Source: Candidatus Melainabacteria bacterium
Lineage (GTDB): Bacteria > Cyanobacteriota > Vampirovibrionia > 2-02-FULL-35-15
Length of the DNA stretch: 64,000 bases
NCBI GenBank assembly: GCA_023250195.1
Contig: JAHFBF010000002.1
Location: 124,001 to 188,000, forward strand
Reading direction: 5' to 3'
A program made the translations under genes and the position numbers. The notes beneath the pieces were generated by a model. That model was given only the letters and a program-made list of their open reading frames with translations, was not told the DNA's origin and ran no database searches. Below, piece after piece: positions 43,563-52,807 of this stretch (its first letter is position 1; each line of letters opens with the position of its first letter).

Positions 43563-44723
43563 ATGAACAGGACTTACGGAGAAATCAATGAAAAAATTAA
43601 AGCTGGCAGAGCTCAGGTTTTAACTGCACAGGAAGCCAAAGCTTTAATCAAGGAAAAAGGGCTACAGTATTTTATGGATAATGTTGATGTCGTTACATTT
43701 GCAAGCTTTGAAATGCATGCAAATGCTCTTATATATTTAAGCTTTGGGCAAACAGATCCGCTCATATACTTTTCTGAAGCTTTTATTAACAGTGTTCCTG
43801 CTTATCCCTGCGGACCGACAGATTTTGCTCTTTCCTGTGTTGCTTTTTCGAAAGAAAATCTGGAATATGGCGGAGGGCATATTCTGGAAGATTTAGTGAA
43901 AGGGAAAGATATTCATCTTAAAGCAGTAGGAAGAAATCTTGAAGTTTTTACAAATAAAGAATTTGAAACCTGGTTTAATTTAAAAAATTTAAATAATGGG
44001 AAATTGTTTTTGAATCAGGCTATTATTCAGAATAATATAGTAGCTACAAACTCCGGCGAAAAAGATATTAATTCTCCCATGGGGACTTTAATTGGAAAGT
44101 TGGAGAATTCAACTTTTAATTCTTCCAGCTATTTGAATCCACTGATAAATGATCCCTATGCAAGTTTAATTGGTATTGGAACGAAAGTCTGGATAGCTGG
44201 AGCTGTCGGGGTTATAGTAGGACATGGCAGTAGTCATAATGCTCTCCAAAAAAGAAATGAACATGGTGTTCCAATTGGACCAGGGATTACACTTTCAGCA
44301 GTAGCAGATATAGAATCAATGATTCCAAAATGGGTTCGCGGAGGATTTATTAAATCTTATGGACCGGTTTTATATATTGGAGTGGGAGTTCCAATCCCTG
44401 TCTTAAATGAAGAAACTGCAAAATATATTTCAATTACTGATGATAAGATTCATTCAACAATAGTTGATTTCTCGATTCCAAGGAGAACAAAGCCTACATT
44501 TGGCCAATGTACTTACAGCGAGTTAAGAACAAGTACAGTAGTAATAAATAAAAAACCTACTCTTTCAGCTCCATTATCCAGCATGGCTTTGGCCCTGGAA
44601 ATATGTACTGAGCTTAAAAATGCTATATTACAAAAAAGCTTTTTACTTTCCGAAAAAGTAATCCCCATAGATTTAAGCATAGAACCTAAGAAGCTGGATT
44701 CAAGATTAAGGGAGCTGGTCTAA
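43563..44723 (+). CDS. DUF39 homocysteine-biosynthesis protein
   Basis: The 386-residue protein opens with YGEINEKIKAGRAQVLTAQEA, the DUF39/HcyBio family start. A conserved PCGPTDFALSC segment follows (Cys83, Cys92), with a central GGHILEDLVKGK, GGxVGVIVGHGSSH-like region and FVISxPVPVL-like strand (GVGVPIPVLNEE). In methanogens DUF39 proteins, with a partner ferredoxin-like protein, take part in sulfide incorporation to make homocysteine from aspartate semialdehyde. Here the CBS and ferredoxin domains of some archaeal forms are absent, and no partner is adjacent. A TATTAT ends seven bases before the ATG and no ribosome-binding site is seen. Confidence 0.88.
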   Translation: MNRTYGEINEKIKAGRAQVLTAQEAKALIKEKGLQYFMDNVDVVTFASFEMHANALIYLSFGQTDPLIYFSEAFINSVPAYPCGPTDFALSCVAFSKENLEYGGGHILEDLVKGKDIHLKAVGRNLEVFTNKEFETWFNLKNLNNGKLFLNQAIIQNNIVATNSGEKDINSPMGTLIGKLENSTFNSSSYLNPLINDPYASLIGIGTKVWIAGAVGVIVGHGSSHNALQKRNEHGVPIGPGITLSAVADIESMIPKWVRGGFIKSYGPVLYIGVGVPIPVLNEETAKYISITDDKIHSTIVDFSIPRRTKPTFGQCTYSELRTSTVVINKKPTLSAPLSSMALALEICTELKNAILQKSFLLSEKVIPIDLSIEPKKLDSRLRELV

Positions 44724-44735
44724 CAGATTAACTCG

Positions 44736-45845
44736 ATGAAATTAAATCATGGCATAAAAAAAATAATTTTAATACTGTTTGTTTCTTTGTTATGTGGGTC
44801 TATCTCAGAGGCTTTAGGAGAAAATATAACTGCAGAGGTCCTAAATGTAAACGCAGAAAATAATGTTCTCCTGATAGATGTAGCTAAACGATATCCAGAA
44901 GCCCGATTTTCCAAATTTGAGAGTCCAAATAAGGTTTTGATTGAATTGTTGGAGAGCAGGCTTCACGATAAATTTAAATTTGATGATTTAGCAAAAAAAA
45001 GATTGTTGGATGGAGTCAATTTTATTACAGACTTAACAATTGGCACGGCAAGATATGAAAATGAAAAGATAAAAGTTTCAATTATTCTTGTATTGAAGGA
45101 AGGTTTCAAGCCCTTTCCTAAAATAATTTCCACGAAAGATAATGTTATAAAAATATCTTTTAATGAGCTGTTAAAAGCTCAACCACCTCAGGAAATAAAA
45201 CCTCAGGAAGACCAGATAGATCAGAATCTTGAGAGCATAAAAGATCTTTACAATAAAGCTGTTGAAGAAAATATAAATGGCAATGTGGGGAAATCGGAAG
45301 AATTATATAAAGAATTAATATCCAAAGACAATAATTTCTTTTTTGCAAGATATAATCTTGCAAAAATATATTTTGATAAAGAAAGCTATGATCAGCCTCA
45401 GGAGCTTCTTTCTGCTTTAATAACAGATATTGAAAATAAGAAAGAAGAAGTTACTGATGGAAGGTTATTGTTGCGTTCGAAAAATTTATTAGGGCTTATT
45501 TATTTAACTAAAGAAATCTATGATAAAGCACAGGAACAGTTTAATGAAATCATAAAAACGGATCCTTTGTTTTATGAGGCATATTATAACCTTGGAATTA
45601 CATATGAAAAGATGAAAGATTTAGACCAGGCAATTATAAATTTTAAGAAAGCTGTTGAGCTAAAGCCTGATTATGCTTCGGCTTACTATCATTTGGGAGT
45701 GTTAAACTTGATTTTGAAAAATAAAAAAGAAGCTATTTCTAGCCTTGAGAAAGTGTTTTCTCTTTCACCAGAGAGTAATATTGGTAAATTAAGTGAAAAA
45801 GAACTTCAAAAACTTGAAAGAAAAAAATTTAAATTACATAAATAA
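44736..45845 (+). CDS. Exported protein with AMIN-like domain and TPR repeats
   Basis: The 369-residue protein has a signal peptide (about 1-28). An AMIN-like beta domain (about 30-145, with SPNKVLIELLESRL and FPKIISTKDNVIKISFNELL) precedes at least four TPR units (about 165-365; for example FYEAYYNLGITYEKMKDLDQAIINFKKAVELKPDYASAYYHLGVL). AMIN domains target periplasmic proteins to septal peptidoglycan or to secretin and pilus machinery, and TPRs mediate contacts, so an envelope scaffold is plausible. It begins 12 bases after the DUF39 gene, and its 3' end overlaps the LipM-like gene by 53 bases. It may belong to a longer operon with the next two genes. Confidence 0.82.
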   Translation: MKLNHGIKKIILILFVSLLCGSISEALGENITAEVLNVNAENNVLLIDVAKRYPEARFSKFESPNKVLIELLESRLHDKFKFDDLAKKRLLDGVNFITDLTIGTARYENEKIKVSIILVLKEGFKPFPKIISTKDNVIKISFNELLKAQPPQEIKPQEDQIDQNLESIKDLYNKAVEENINGNVGKSEELYKELISKDNNFFFARYNLAKIYFDKESYDQPQELLSALITDIENKKEEVTDGRLLLRSKNLLGLIYLTKEIYDKAQEQFNEIIKTDPLFYEAYYNLGITYEKMKDLDQAIINFKKAVELKPDYASAYYHLGVLNLILKNKKEAISSLEKVFSLSPESNIGKLSEKELQKLERKKFKLHK

Positions 45846-46512
45846 TATTTCATCAACCTGGTTCTTTTTGGACACAGGGACTAATGATGGAATTTTTAAT
45901 ATGTCCAGTGATAATTTTTTACTGGACTCAATGTCAAATAAGCTCATCAAATTTCCACTGCTCAGGGTCTATGGATGGGTAGAGCCTACTCTTTCAATTG
46001 GAGCAAATCAATTAGTAATTGAACCAATCCAAAAGGCTTCAGTTGTTAAAAGAGTTACAGGTGGACAGGCTGTTTTACATGGATTGCAGGACGACGAACT
46101 TACTTATTCTGTCTTTATAAACTATGGATACAAAGTTAAACAGCTTTATCTTGAAATCGGTGAAATCCTTCTTACGTTTTTAAACATATATGATTTGAAA
46201 GGAGAATTTGGTTATTCAGCAAACAACTATTTTAAAAACTTTGATTGCTTTAGTTCGAAAACAGAAGCTGACATTGTTGTAAATGACATGAAAGTCATAG
46301 GGAGTGCCCAGTGCAGGAAAAAAAATTATGTTTTACAGCATGGTTCAATAAAACTTGACATAATGCGCAGGCTTTTAGGAAAAAATCCTGATTTTGAACA
46401 GGCTAAAATAAATTTAAAAAAAGCATTTGAGGACAAACTAAAAATTAATTTTATCGATTATACTTTGACAGAGAATGATTGTAAAAAGATAAAAAATGGA
46501 AACAATAATTGA
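45793..46512 (+). CDS. LipM-like octanoyl/lipoyl-protein transferase
   Basis: The roughly 239-residue protein belongs to the BPL/LplA/LipB catalytic superfamily. WFFLDTGTNDGIFNMSSDNFLL, RVTGGQAVLHG and DMKVIGSAQCRKKNYVLQHGSIKLDI are hallmark segments. Lys167 matches the superfamily lysine. Cys152 in DCFSS is at the place of the acyl-thioester cysteine of LipM-type octanoyltransferases, so LipM-like chemistry is favoured over the ATP-dependent ligase LplA. Neither LipA nor a lipoyl-domain protein is encoded nearby. The start, a GTG at 45793 inside the preceding gene, is uncertain and has no clear ribosome-binding site. It overlaps bioB by 17 bases. Confidence 0.85.
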   Translation: MKKNFKNLKEKNLNYINNISSTWFFLDTGTNDGIFNMSSDNFLLDSMSNKLIKFPLLRVYGWVEPTLSIGANQLVIEPIQKASVVKRVTGGQAVLHGLQDDELTYSVFINYGYKVKQLYLEIGEILLTFLNIYDLKGEFGYSANNYFKNFDCFSSKTEADIVVNDMKVIGSAQCRKKNYVLQHGSIKLDIMRRLLGKNPDFEQAKINLKKAFEDKLKINFIDYTLTENDCKKIKNGNNN

Positions 46513-47452
46513 AAAATCAGAAAAATGTTCCCTGGAAGAAGTAAGCAATATTTATAATCTTCCATTTCTGGAATTGGTTTTTAAATCCCAGTCTGTTCAC
46601 CGTCAATATCAGCCGTTGAATAAAGTACAGCTTTGTACTTTAAGTAATATTAAAAGTGGCAATTGTCCTGAAGACTGTAAATATTGTCCGCAGAGTTCAA
46701 GATATGAAACCGAAGTCGAAAATTATAAACTGCTGTCAAAAAATACTGTCTTGGAACAGGCAGAAGAAGCAAGAAAAAACGGTGCTACCAGATTTTGTAT
46801 GGGGGCAGCATGGAGAAGTGCTCCTACAAATAGTGAATTTGAACATGTACTTGAACTCGTAAAAGAGGTTGCAAAGCTTAATTTAGAAGTGTGTTGCACA
46901 TTAGGTATGCTTACCCAGGAACAAGCCTTTGAATTAAAAAAAGCCGGACTTACTGCATATAATCATAATCTTGATACGTCTCCAGAGTTTTATAAAGAGA
47001 TAATTACAACAAGAACTTATGAAGATCGGTTACAAACTATTCAATATGTCTCCAATGCTAACATTCAGGTATGTTGCGGTGGAATTTTAGGACTTGGGGA
47101 GAGTCAAATAGATAGAATCGGCTTAATTAAAACTTTGGTTAATTTAGATCCTCAGCCGGAATCAGTGCCAATTAATGTTCTTGTAAGGGTAAAAGGGACC
47201 CCCCTTGAAAGGCAGGAAGATGTAGATTCATTTGAAATTATTCGTTCAATTGCTACCTGTAGGATATTAATACCTAAAGCAAAAGTAAGACTTTCAGCCG
47301 GAAGGCTTGAAATGAGTGAGGAATTGCAGGCATTAGCGTTTTTAGCAGGTGCTAACAGTATTTTTATGGGGGAACGATTATTAACCACAGATAACCCGAA
47401 AATTAACAAAGATAAAGAGATATTTAAGAAACTTAAAATTGAGCCGTTATAA
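46496..47452 (+). CDS. bioB: Biotin synthase
   Basis: The 318-residue radical SAM enzyme has the cluster-binding CPEDCKYC (Cys57, Cys61, Cys64), followed by PQSSRY, RFCMGAAWRSAP, ICCGGILGLGES-like and VRVKGTPL segments and RLSAGRLEMSEELQALAFLAGANSIFMGERLLTT, all characteristic of BioB. It inserts sulfur into dethiobiotin using a [4Fe-4S] cluster with SAM and a [2Fe-2S] cluster as sulfur source. It overlaps the LipM-like gene by 17 bases, and the pairing of biotin and lipoyl chemistry in one operon is notable, since both cofactors have related ligase families. No other biotin gene lies in the window. Confidence 0.97.
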   Translation: METIIEKSEKCSLEEVSNIYNLPFLELVFKSQSVHRQYQPLNKVQLCTLSNIKSGNCPEDCKYCPQSSRYETEVENYKLLSKNTVLEQAEEARKNGATRFCMGAAWRSAPTNSEFEHVLELVKEVAKLNLEVCCTLGMLTQEQAFELKKAGLTAYNHNLDTSPEFYKEIITTRTYEDRLQTIQYVSNANIQVCCGGILGLGESQIDRIGLIKTLVNLDPQPESVPINVLVRVKGTPLERQEDVDSFEIIRSIATCRILIPKAKVRLSAGRLEMSEELQALAFLAGANSIFMGERLLTTDNPKINKDKEIFKKLKIEPL

Positions 47453-47505
47453 TTACTTAAGCGGTTTGAAAAAAGTAAGATTTAATAGATTAAGGAGTAA
47501 TCACG

Positions 47506-47976
47506 ATGTATAAAAAAATTCTTTCTGGTTTAGTTCTTTTAATATTTGTAAGTTCTCAATTAATTTCTTATGCTCAAGAGCCTGAACGTCAAGAGCTTGA
47601 ACGTAAGTATGTACAACCTTCGGCAAATCCAAACCAACCACCTTCTCTCCCACCTATTGTCTTAATAGCTGGTAAAGAAAAAGATTCTTTCCAAAGAGTC
47701 TTTATTGAAAAAGTAAAAACGGGTGATCAGGTTAATGTAAAACTATTAATGTTTGATCGTGAACCAGGTGAAAAAATAACAGTTAATTCATATGGGCTGC
47801 CTGGTTCAGCAAAATTGAATGTAGTACAAGATGAAAAAACCAAAAATCGTGCTGAGGCCACTTTGACGTGGACACCTTCAATGGCTGATACAGGTTTTCG
47901 TACTGTAGTAATCGAAGCTATAAATTCAAAAGGGTTAGCCAGCAGAGTTTCGCTTTCTTATAAGGTAAATAAATAA
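47506..47976 (+). CDS. Exported Ig-like domain protein, 156 residues
   Basis: The protein has a signal peptide (cleavage probably after SYA at about 23). A Gln/Pro-rich linker of about 25 residues (QELERKYVQPSANPNQPPSLPP) is followed by a single beta-sandwich domain of about 95 residues (IVLIAGKEKDSFQRVFIEKVKTGDQVNVKLL...TLTWTPSMADTGFRTVVIEAINSKGLASRVSLSYKV). The terminal pattern is that of cadherin-like or putative Ig domains. It is probably secreted or periplasmic with a binding or adhesive role. AAGGAG precedes the ATG at a normal distance, and a large palindrome follows the stop codon. Confidence 0.75.
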   Translation: MYKKILSGLVLLIFVSSQLISYAQEPERQELERKYVQPSANPNQPPSLPPIVLIAGKEKDSFQRVFIEKVKTGDQVNVKLLMFDREPGEKITVNSYGLPGSAKLNVVQDEKTKNRAEATLTWTPSMADTGFRTVVIEAINSKGLASRVSLSYKVNK

Positions 47977-47999
47977 GCTGTAAGATATTTATCACTGGT

Positions 48000-48023
48000 A
48001 GAGATACACCATGGTGTATCTCT
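48000..48023. terminator. 24-base perfect palindrome after the Ig-like gene
   Basis: AGAGATACACCA (48000-48011) and its exact complement TGGTGTATCTCT (48012-48023) form a 12-bp palindrome with no spacer, so a hairpin would have a 4-base turn at CATG. It is 25 bases after the stop codon at 47976 and is followed by TTATGTTCC, which has few consecutive Ts. A terminator or a protein-binding site are both possible. Confidence 0.45.
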
Positions 48024-48103
48024 TTATGTTCCTTTTGGTCTTTCTTAAAAAGAAGTGATTTCTATTTGAACTTCATCGATTTGTAGAACGTCGATAAATA
48101 ACG

Positions 48104-49726
48104 ATGGTCTATAAAAAATACAATTTGTTGTTTTTGTTTATTGTATTTTTGTTAACCTTTAATTTTGCTTATTCAAATGCTGCTGTAGAAAACAACAGCA
48201 GCAATATAATTCAATTAAAAACATCTACACCCGATGAAATTTTTAAGTCTGGAGAATTTGGTACTCCAATAAAACTTGAAGCAAGAATTGATGTACCAAT
48301 GGAATTAAGCCTGGAGGAGGCATTAAATCTGGCTATTGCACAAAATTTGGATGTGGAGCTTGCAAAGCATCAAAAAGATATAGATAAATGGAGGCTTTGG
48401 GAGAACCTTTCACATTATTTACCAAATTATAGTCTGGGGGCATCAAGCCAGAGGTTTGACGGAACATTTTTAGTTGGTGGTGTTTTTGCAGTAATGTCAC
48501 AGACAAGCAATGCAAATGCTTTTATGAGGTTTGATTATCCTTTTTTTCAAGGCGGTAAAGGCTTTTTTAACACACTTGCTGCAAATAAAATATTTAAATC
48601 TTCCAGGGAAAATCTTTCAGCTTCAATGAAAGATATATTACTTCTTGTTACAAAAGCATATAATCAGCTACTGAGGGAAGAAGCTCAGTTAGATGTCCTG
48701 GCAAAATCATTTGAAGAATCAAAAGGAGTATATGAGTTAAATCAAGCTTTGGAAAAGGAAGGGGCTGGTACAAGATTTGATGTTTTACAGTCTGAGGTAC
48801 AACTTGCTGAGCAGGAGCAGTCATTTATAGTGCAGCAGGCAAATTTTAGAGAAGCTGCCATTAATCTGTCAAAACTTTTAAACTTAGAACAGGGTACTCA
48901 CATAAAACCAAGTCAGGCTGATTTAACTGTTAAAAAACTTTTTAATATTGATAGACCAATAATTGAAATATTAAAAACCGCATTTGATAACAGGCCGGAG
49001 ATTAAAAAAGCCAGGCTGGAATATAAAGCACAAAGAAATTATATTGCAGCTGCTTATTCAGGCTTTCTGCCAAGCGCAAATTTTTATGGACAATATGGCG
49101 GGACAGGACGTGTTTTTTTTCATAGAACAAAAATTTCTCAAGTTATCCCGGATGCAATTGCACTTGATGCAAGTGGTAATCCAATAGTAGGAATGATTAA
49201 CAGGGGAAGAGTTTTAGAGCAAACCAACTTAAGCGATATAACTAATGTCTCAGATGTAATAAAAGGTGCGGGTAAGCCATTTTTGGCAAGTAATGATGAT
49301 TCACTTATGGCAAGTAGATTTATTGGTGTTCAGGTTGGTTGGAATATAGGTGAGGGATTGGGGCTGGCAACTTTATCAAAAATTAGTCAGGCAAGAAATC
49401 AAGCAAAACTTTATAATACAAACATAGAAAAAACAAATCAGCAGGTTGAACAGGAAGTACGCTCAGCATATCTTAAAGTACAAACCACAGAAAAACTTTT
49501 AGAAGTAGCCCGGAAGCGTGTAAATGCTGCTGCAGAAGCGCTTAGACTGGCAAAGCTAAGATTGGAAAATGGTATAGGGATCAATACAGAACTTTTAAAT
49601 GCTCAAAAACAATATTCAGGAGCATTGGGTTCTCAGGTTGATGCAATAATTGCCTACAATAATACACAGGCTGATCTATTACATAGTCTAGGGTTAGTTA
49701 GTGTAGAAAGTTTAACAAAGAAATAA
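48104..49726 (+). CDS. tolC: TolC-family outer-membrane efflux channel
   Basis: The 540-residue protein has a signal peptide (about 1-25) and the duplicated long coiled-coil organisation of TolC: MELSLEEALNLAIAQNLDVELAKHQKDI, GAGTRFDVLQSEVQLAEQEQ (the characteristic (A/G)T-x-D-V at each repeat), then ENGIGINTELLNAQKQYSGALGSQVDAIIAYNNTQADL. These are paired periplasmic helices and beta-barrel strands. It should be the outer-membrane exit duct. The convergent RND pump and adaptor genes end eight bases away on the other strand, so the three probably make one tripartite efflux system, although tolC has its own promoter. Confidence 0.92.
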   Translation: MVYKKYNLLFLFIVFLLTFNFAYSNAAVENNSSNIIQLKTSTPDEIFKSGEFGTPIKLEARIDVPMELSLEEALNLAIAQNLDVELAKHQKDIDKWRLWENLSHYLPNYSLGASSQRFDGTFLVGGVFAVMSQTSNANAFMRFDYPFFQGGKGFFNTLAANKIFKSSRENLSASMKDILLLVTKAYNQLLREEAQLDVLAKSFEESKGVYELNQALEKEGAGTRFDVLQSEVQLAEQEQSFIVQQANFREAAINLSKLLNLEQGTHIKPSQADLTVKKLFNIDRPIIEILKTAFDNRPEIKKARLEYKAQRNYIAAAYSGFLPSANFYGQYGGTGRVFFHRTKISQVIPDAIALDASGNPIVGMINRGRVLEQTNLSDITNVSDVIKGAGKPFLASNDDSLMASRFIGVQVGWNIGEGLGLATLSKISQARNQAKLYNTNIEKTNQQVEQEVRSAYLKVQTTEKLLEVARKRVNAAAEALRLAKLRLENGIGINTELLNAQKQYSGALGSQVDAIIAYNNTQADLLHSLGLVSVESLTKK

Positions 49727-49733
49727 TGAATAG

Positions 49734-52700
49734 CTATGCTCTAAACTTCTTAACAACTTTTACCATTAATATGTAAACTACAGGGATAACAAAAAGCGTA
49801 AAAAATGTAGAAAAAACAAGACCACCTACAATTGCTAAACCCATTGGATGTCGGCTTTCTGCACCGGCACCACTTGCAAATACCAGTGGGACTGCTCCAA
49901 GAATCATTGTGGTACTGGTCATAAGGATTGGTCTGAAGCGGACTTTGCATCCTTCCATAACAGCTTCAAATAATTCTTTTCCTTTAATTCTGCTTTGGTT
50001 TATGTACTCAACAATTAATATTGCATTTTTTGTAACAAGCCCAATTAAAAGTATTATTCCAATTGCACTGTAGAGATTTAAAGTATCTCCTGTAAGTAAA
50101 AGGATCAACAGAGCTCCAAAAATTGCAAGCGGAACACTGAAAAGTATAATGAATGGGTAAATAAAACTTTCAAATAATCCAGCAAGAACAAAATAAATAA
50201 ATGCAATTGCAATTGCAAAGGTGAAATATATTTCTGTGGATGTCTCTGCAAATTCTCTGGATGCACCGGCAAGTGCTGTGGTATAACCGGTTGGCAATTC
50301 TTCTTTAGCTATTTTGGCTATTTCATCCAAAGCTTTTCCAAGTGGAAAGCCTGGAGCAAGGCTTGCATTTATTGTTACTGAACGTTGAAGATCATAGTGG
50401 TTTATTTGTGCTGGCGCAATCTTTGTAATTACTTTTACAAAACTGTTAAGTGGTATCATGCTGCCACCTTTTCCATGTACATAAACCTGGTTTATCTGCT
50501 CCGGCATGCTCCTGTATTTTGGTAACAATGCAGTAATTACATCATATTGTTTATTACGAAGAATAAAATCATTGACTCTTCCTTCCGAAAAAAGGGTCTG
50601 CAGACTATTTAAAATCTCTGATATTGGAACACCTGAATCTGCCGCGCGATCTCTGTCAAAAATAATATCAATCTGGGGAGTGCTTATTAATAAATCACTG
50701 TCTACATTTATGAGTCCTGGTATTTGACGAACTTTATCAAGAATAGAGTTGCTGACTTTTGCAAGTTCTTCCAAATTATTTGAAGAGCCTTTAACTATAA
50801 ACTGAACATCCTTACTGAGTGCGCTTTGTCCAAGCGAAGCAGGATTTAAAGCAAACACTAAAGATCCGGGTAAACCAAGAAGCTTAGGAAATAAAGCTTG
50901 AACAATATTTTGTTGTTTTACTTTTCTCTGGCTCCAGTCTTTTAGCCTTGTAAAAATAAGTCCGTTACTTGTATTTGGCGGGCCACCTATAGCAAGTCCA
51001 ATTGAAGAAAAGTAATCAGTAACTTCTGGAATCTTTGATATTTCTTTTTCTACTTCTAATTGTGTACGATTTGTATAAGCAAGAGTTGCTCCTTCAGGAG
51101 ATTTTATTATGCTTACAAACATCCCTCTGTCTTCAACTGGTATAGAAGTCTTTGGAATAATAATGAACAGTCCTGCTATCCCAAACATTATGATAAATAA
51201 GAAAATCAATACTGCTGATGAATGACTGAGTGTCCATCTTAAGCCCTTTTCATAGAGCTTATTTAAGCCGCTGAAAAAATTCTCAAGCATGTAATAAACT
51301 GTTCCATGCTTTGAAGTGTACTGAAGATATTTTGAACAAAGTGTTGGGGTTAAGGTCAGTGCTACAAAACCGGATAATACTACGCTAAGGGCAATGCCCA
51401 TAGCAAATTCCTTAAATAGCCTTCCCGTATATCCGGTGAAAAGAGATAAAGGAATAAAGATTGCAACCAGAGAAACAGTAGTTGCTATTACAGGAAAAAC
51501 AATTTCTCTACTACCGTAAATTGCTGCATCTGACTTATTCTCTCCATTCTCCTGATGTCTGAATATATTTTCCAGAACGACAATAGCATCATCAACAACA
51601 AGTCCAATTGCAAGGACAAGTGCAAGAAGAGTAAGAACATTAATTGAATAATCCAGAATTCTTAGTCCTGCAAAGTGACCAATTATAGATGGGGGAATAG
51701 CCAGTGCTATTATCACGGTTGGTGAAACAGCTCTTAAAAAAACAAAAGCTACCAGCACAACTAAAATAACTGTAATTAATATCGTATTGGTAACTTCTTT
51801 TAGAGATGCTCTTACAAACTTTGAATTATCTACTGCAATCTTAAGTGATATGTCGCTCGGGAGAGATTTTATTATTTTTGGTAATATCCTTTTTACTTCT
51901 TCAGCAACTTTCAGCTCATTGGCTTTTGATTGTTTTATAACACCGAGTGCAACTACAGGTTTTCCGTTATGCCTTACGAGGGAGTTGTAATCTGCTGAGC
52001 CGATTTCTACTCCGCCAATATCTTTAATTCTTACCAGGGTTCCATTGTAGTTGCGAATAACTAAATTTGAAAAAACTTTCGGATCTGCAATCTGTGCATT
52101 TGCATAAATATTAAACTTTCTGGTTTCACCCTCGATTTTTCCAGCCGGCAGTAAAAGATTACTCATTAAAATTGTGTTTCTTACATCGACTGCATCAACT
52201 CCCCGTGCTGTCATCTTTTCAGGATCCAGCCATACCCTCATGGCATATTTTCTTTGTCCACCAATAAGCACTGAGCCTACGCCCGGCAGTACCTGAAGTG
52301 GAGTTTTTACTATTCGATCTGCAATATCACTTAAATCTTCCTGGGAATACTTGTCTCCTACAAGGACAATCCACATAATAGCTCCGGAGTTTGCCTGAGA
52401 TTTTGCAATTATTGGTTTGTCAGCTGATTGCGGAATTTTTCCCAGGGCACTCTGAACAACATTATTTACGTCAGTAGCTGCTAAATCTATGTTTCTTGAA
52501 GGAATAAATTCTATATTTATAGTACTTATACCTGTTGAACTGATAGATGAAATAGATTTGATTCCATCTATTCCATTTAAAACTTCTTCTAAAGGTTGTG
52601 TAACTGTGCTTTCAATTGTCTCAGAGCTTGCTCCGGTATAAGTTGTTTTTATTGATACGATTGCTGTTTCAATATCGGGATATTCGCGAACTGGAAGCGC

Positions 52701-52790
52701 TTCATAAGCTACAATACCGGCTATTATTATTAGAATATTAAATACTAAAGATAGTACAGGTCTTTTTATAGCTAAATCAGAGATTAACAT
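49734..52790 (-). CDS. RND-family multidrug efflux pump, inner-membrane subunit
   Basis: The 1018-residue protein is a full AcrB/MexB-type (HAE1) transporter with two six-helix halves and two large periplasmic loops. Family segments include the start MLISDLAIKRPVLSLVFNIL, the relay-helix GLVVDDAIVVLENI (the Asp-Asp pair near 401-402), the conserved KTSIPVEDRGMF after the first half, and RFRPILMTSTTMILGAVPLVFASGAGAESRHPMG near the end. It should extrude substrates using the proton gradient and be handed to TolC by the adaptor. The two-Asp motif supports function. Substrate range is unknown. It follows the adaptor gene by 17 bases. Confidence 0.95.
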   Translation of the reverse strand: MLISDLAIKRPVLSLVFNILIIIAGIVAYEALPVREYPDIETAIVSIKTTYTGASSETIESTVTQPLEEVLNGIDGIKSISSISSTGISTINIEFIPSRNIDLAATDVNNVVQSALGKIPQSADKPIIAKSQANSGAIMWIVLVGDKYSQEDLSDIADRIVKTPLQVLPGVGSVLIGGQRKYAMRVWLDPEKMTARGVDAVDVRNTILMSNLLLPAGKIEGETRKFNIYANAQIADPKVFSNLVIRNYNGTLVRIKDIGGVEIGSADYNSLVRHNGKPVVALGVIKQSKANELKVAEEVKRILPKIIKSLPSDISLKIAVDNSKFVRASLKEVTNTILITVILVVLVAFVFLRAVSPTVIIALAIPPSIIGHFAGLRILDYSINVLTLLALVLAIGLVVDDAIVVLENIFRHQENGENKSDAAIYGSREIVFPVIATTVSLVAIFIPLSLFTGYTGRLFKEFAMGIALSVVLSGFVALTLTPTLCSKYLQYTSKHGTVYYMLENFFSGLNKLYEKGLRWTLSHSSAVLIFLFIIMFGIAGLFIIIPKTSIPVEDRGMFVSIIKSPEGATLAYTNRTQLEVEKEISKIPEVTDYFSSIGLAIGGPPNTSNGLIFTRLKDWSQRKVKQQNIVQALFPKLLGLPGSLVFALNPASLGQSALSKDVQFIVKGSSNNLEELAKVSNSILDKVRQIPGLINVDSDLLISTPQIDIIFDRDRAADSGVPISEILNSLQTLFSEGRVNDFILRNKQYDVITALLPKYRSMPEQINQVYVHGKGGSMIPLNSFVKVITKIAPAQINHYDLQRSVTINASLAPGFPLGKALDEIAKIAKEELPTGYTTALAGASREFAETSTEIYFTFAIAIAFIYFVLAGLFESFIYPFIILFSVPLAIFGALLILLLTGDTLNLYSAIGIILLIGLVTKNAILIVEYINQSRIKGKELFEAVMEGCKVRFRPILMTSTTMILGAVPLVFASGAGAESRHPMGLAIVGGLVFSTFFTLFVIPVVYILMVKVVKKFRA

Positions 52791-52807
52791 AGTGGTTTAT
52801 TTTCAAT

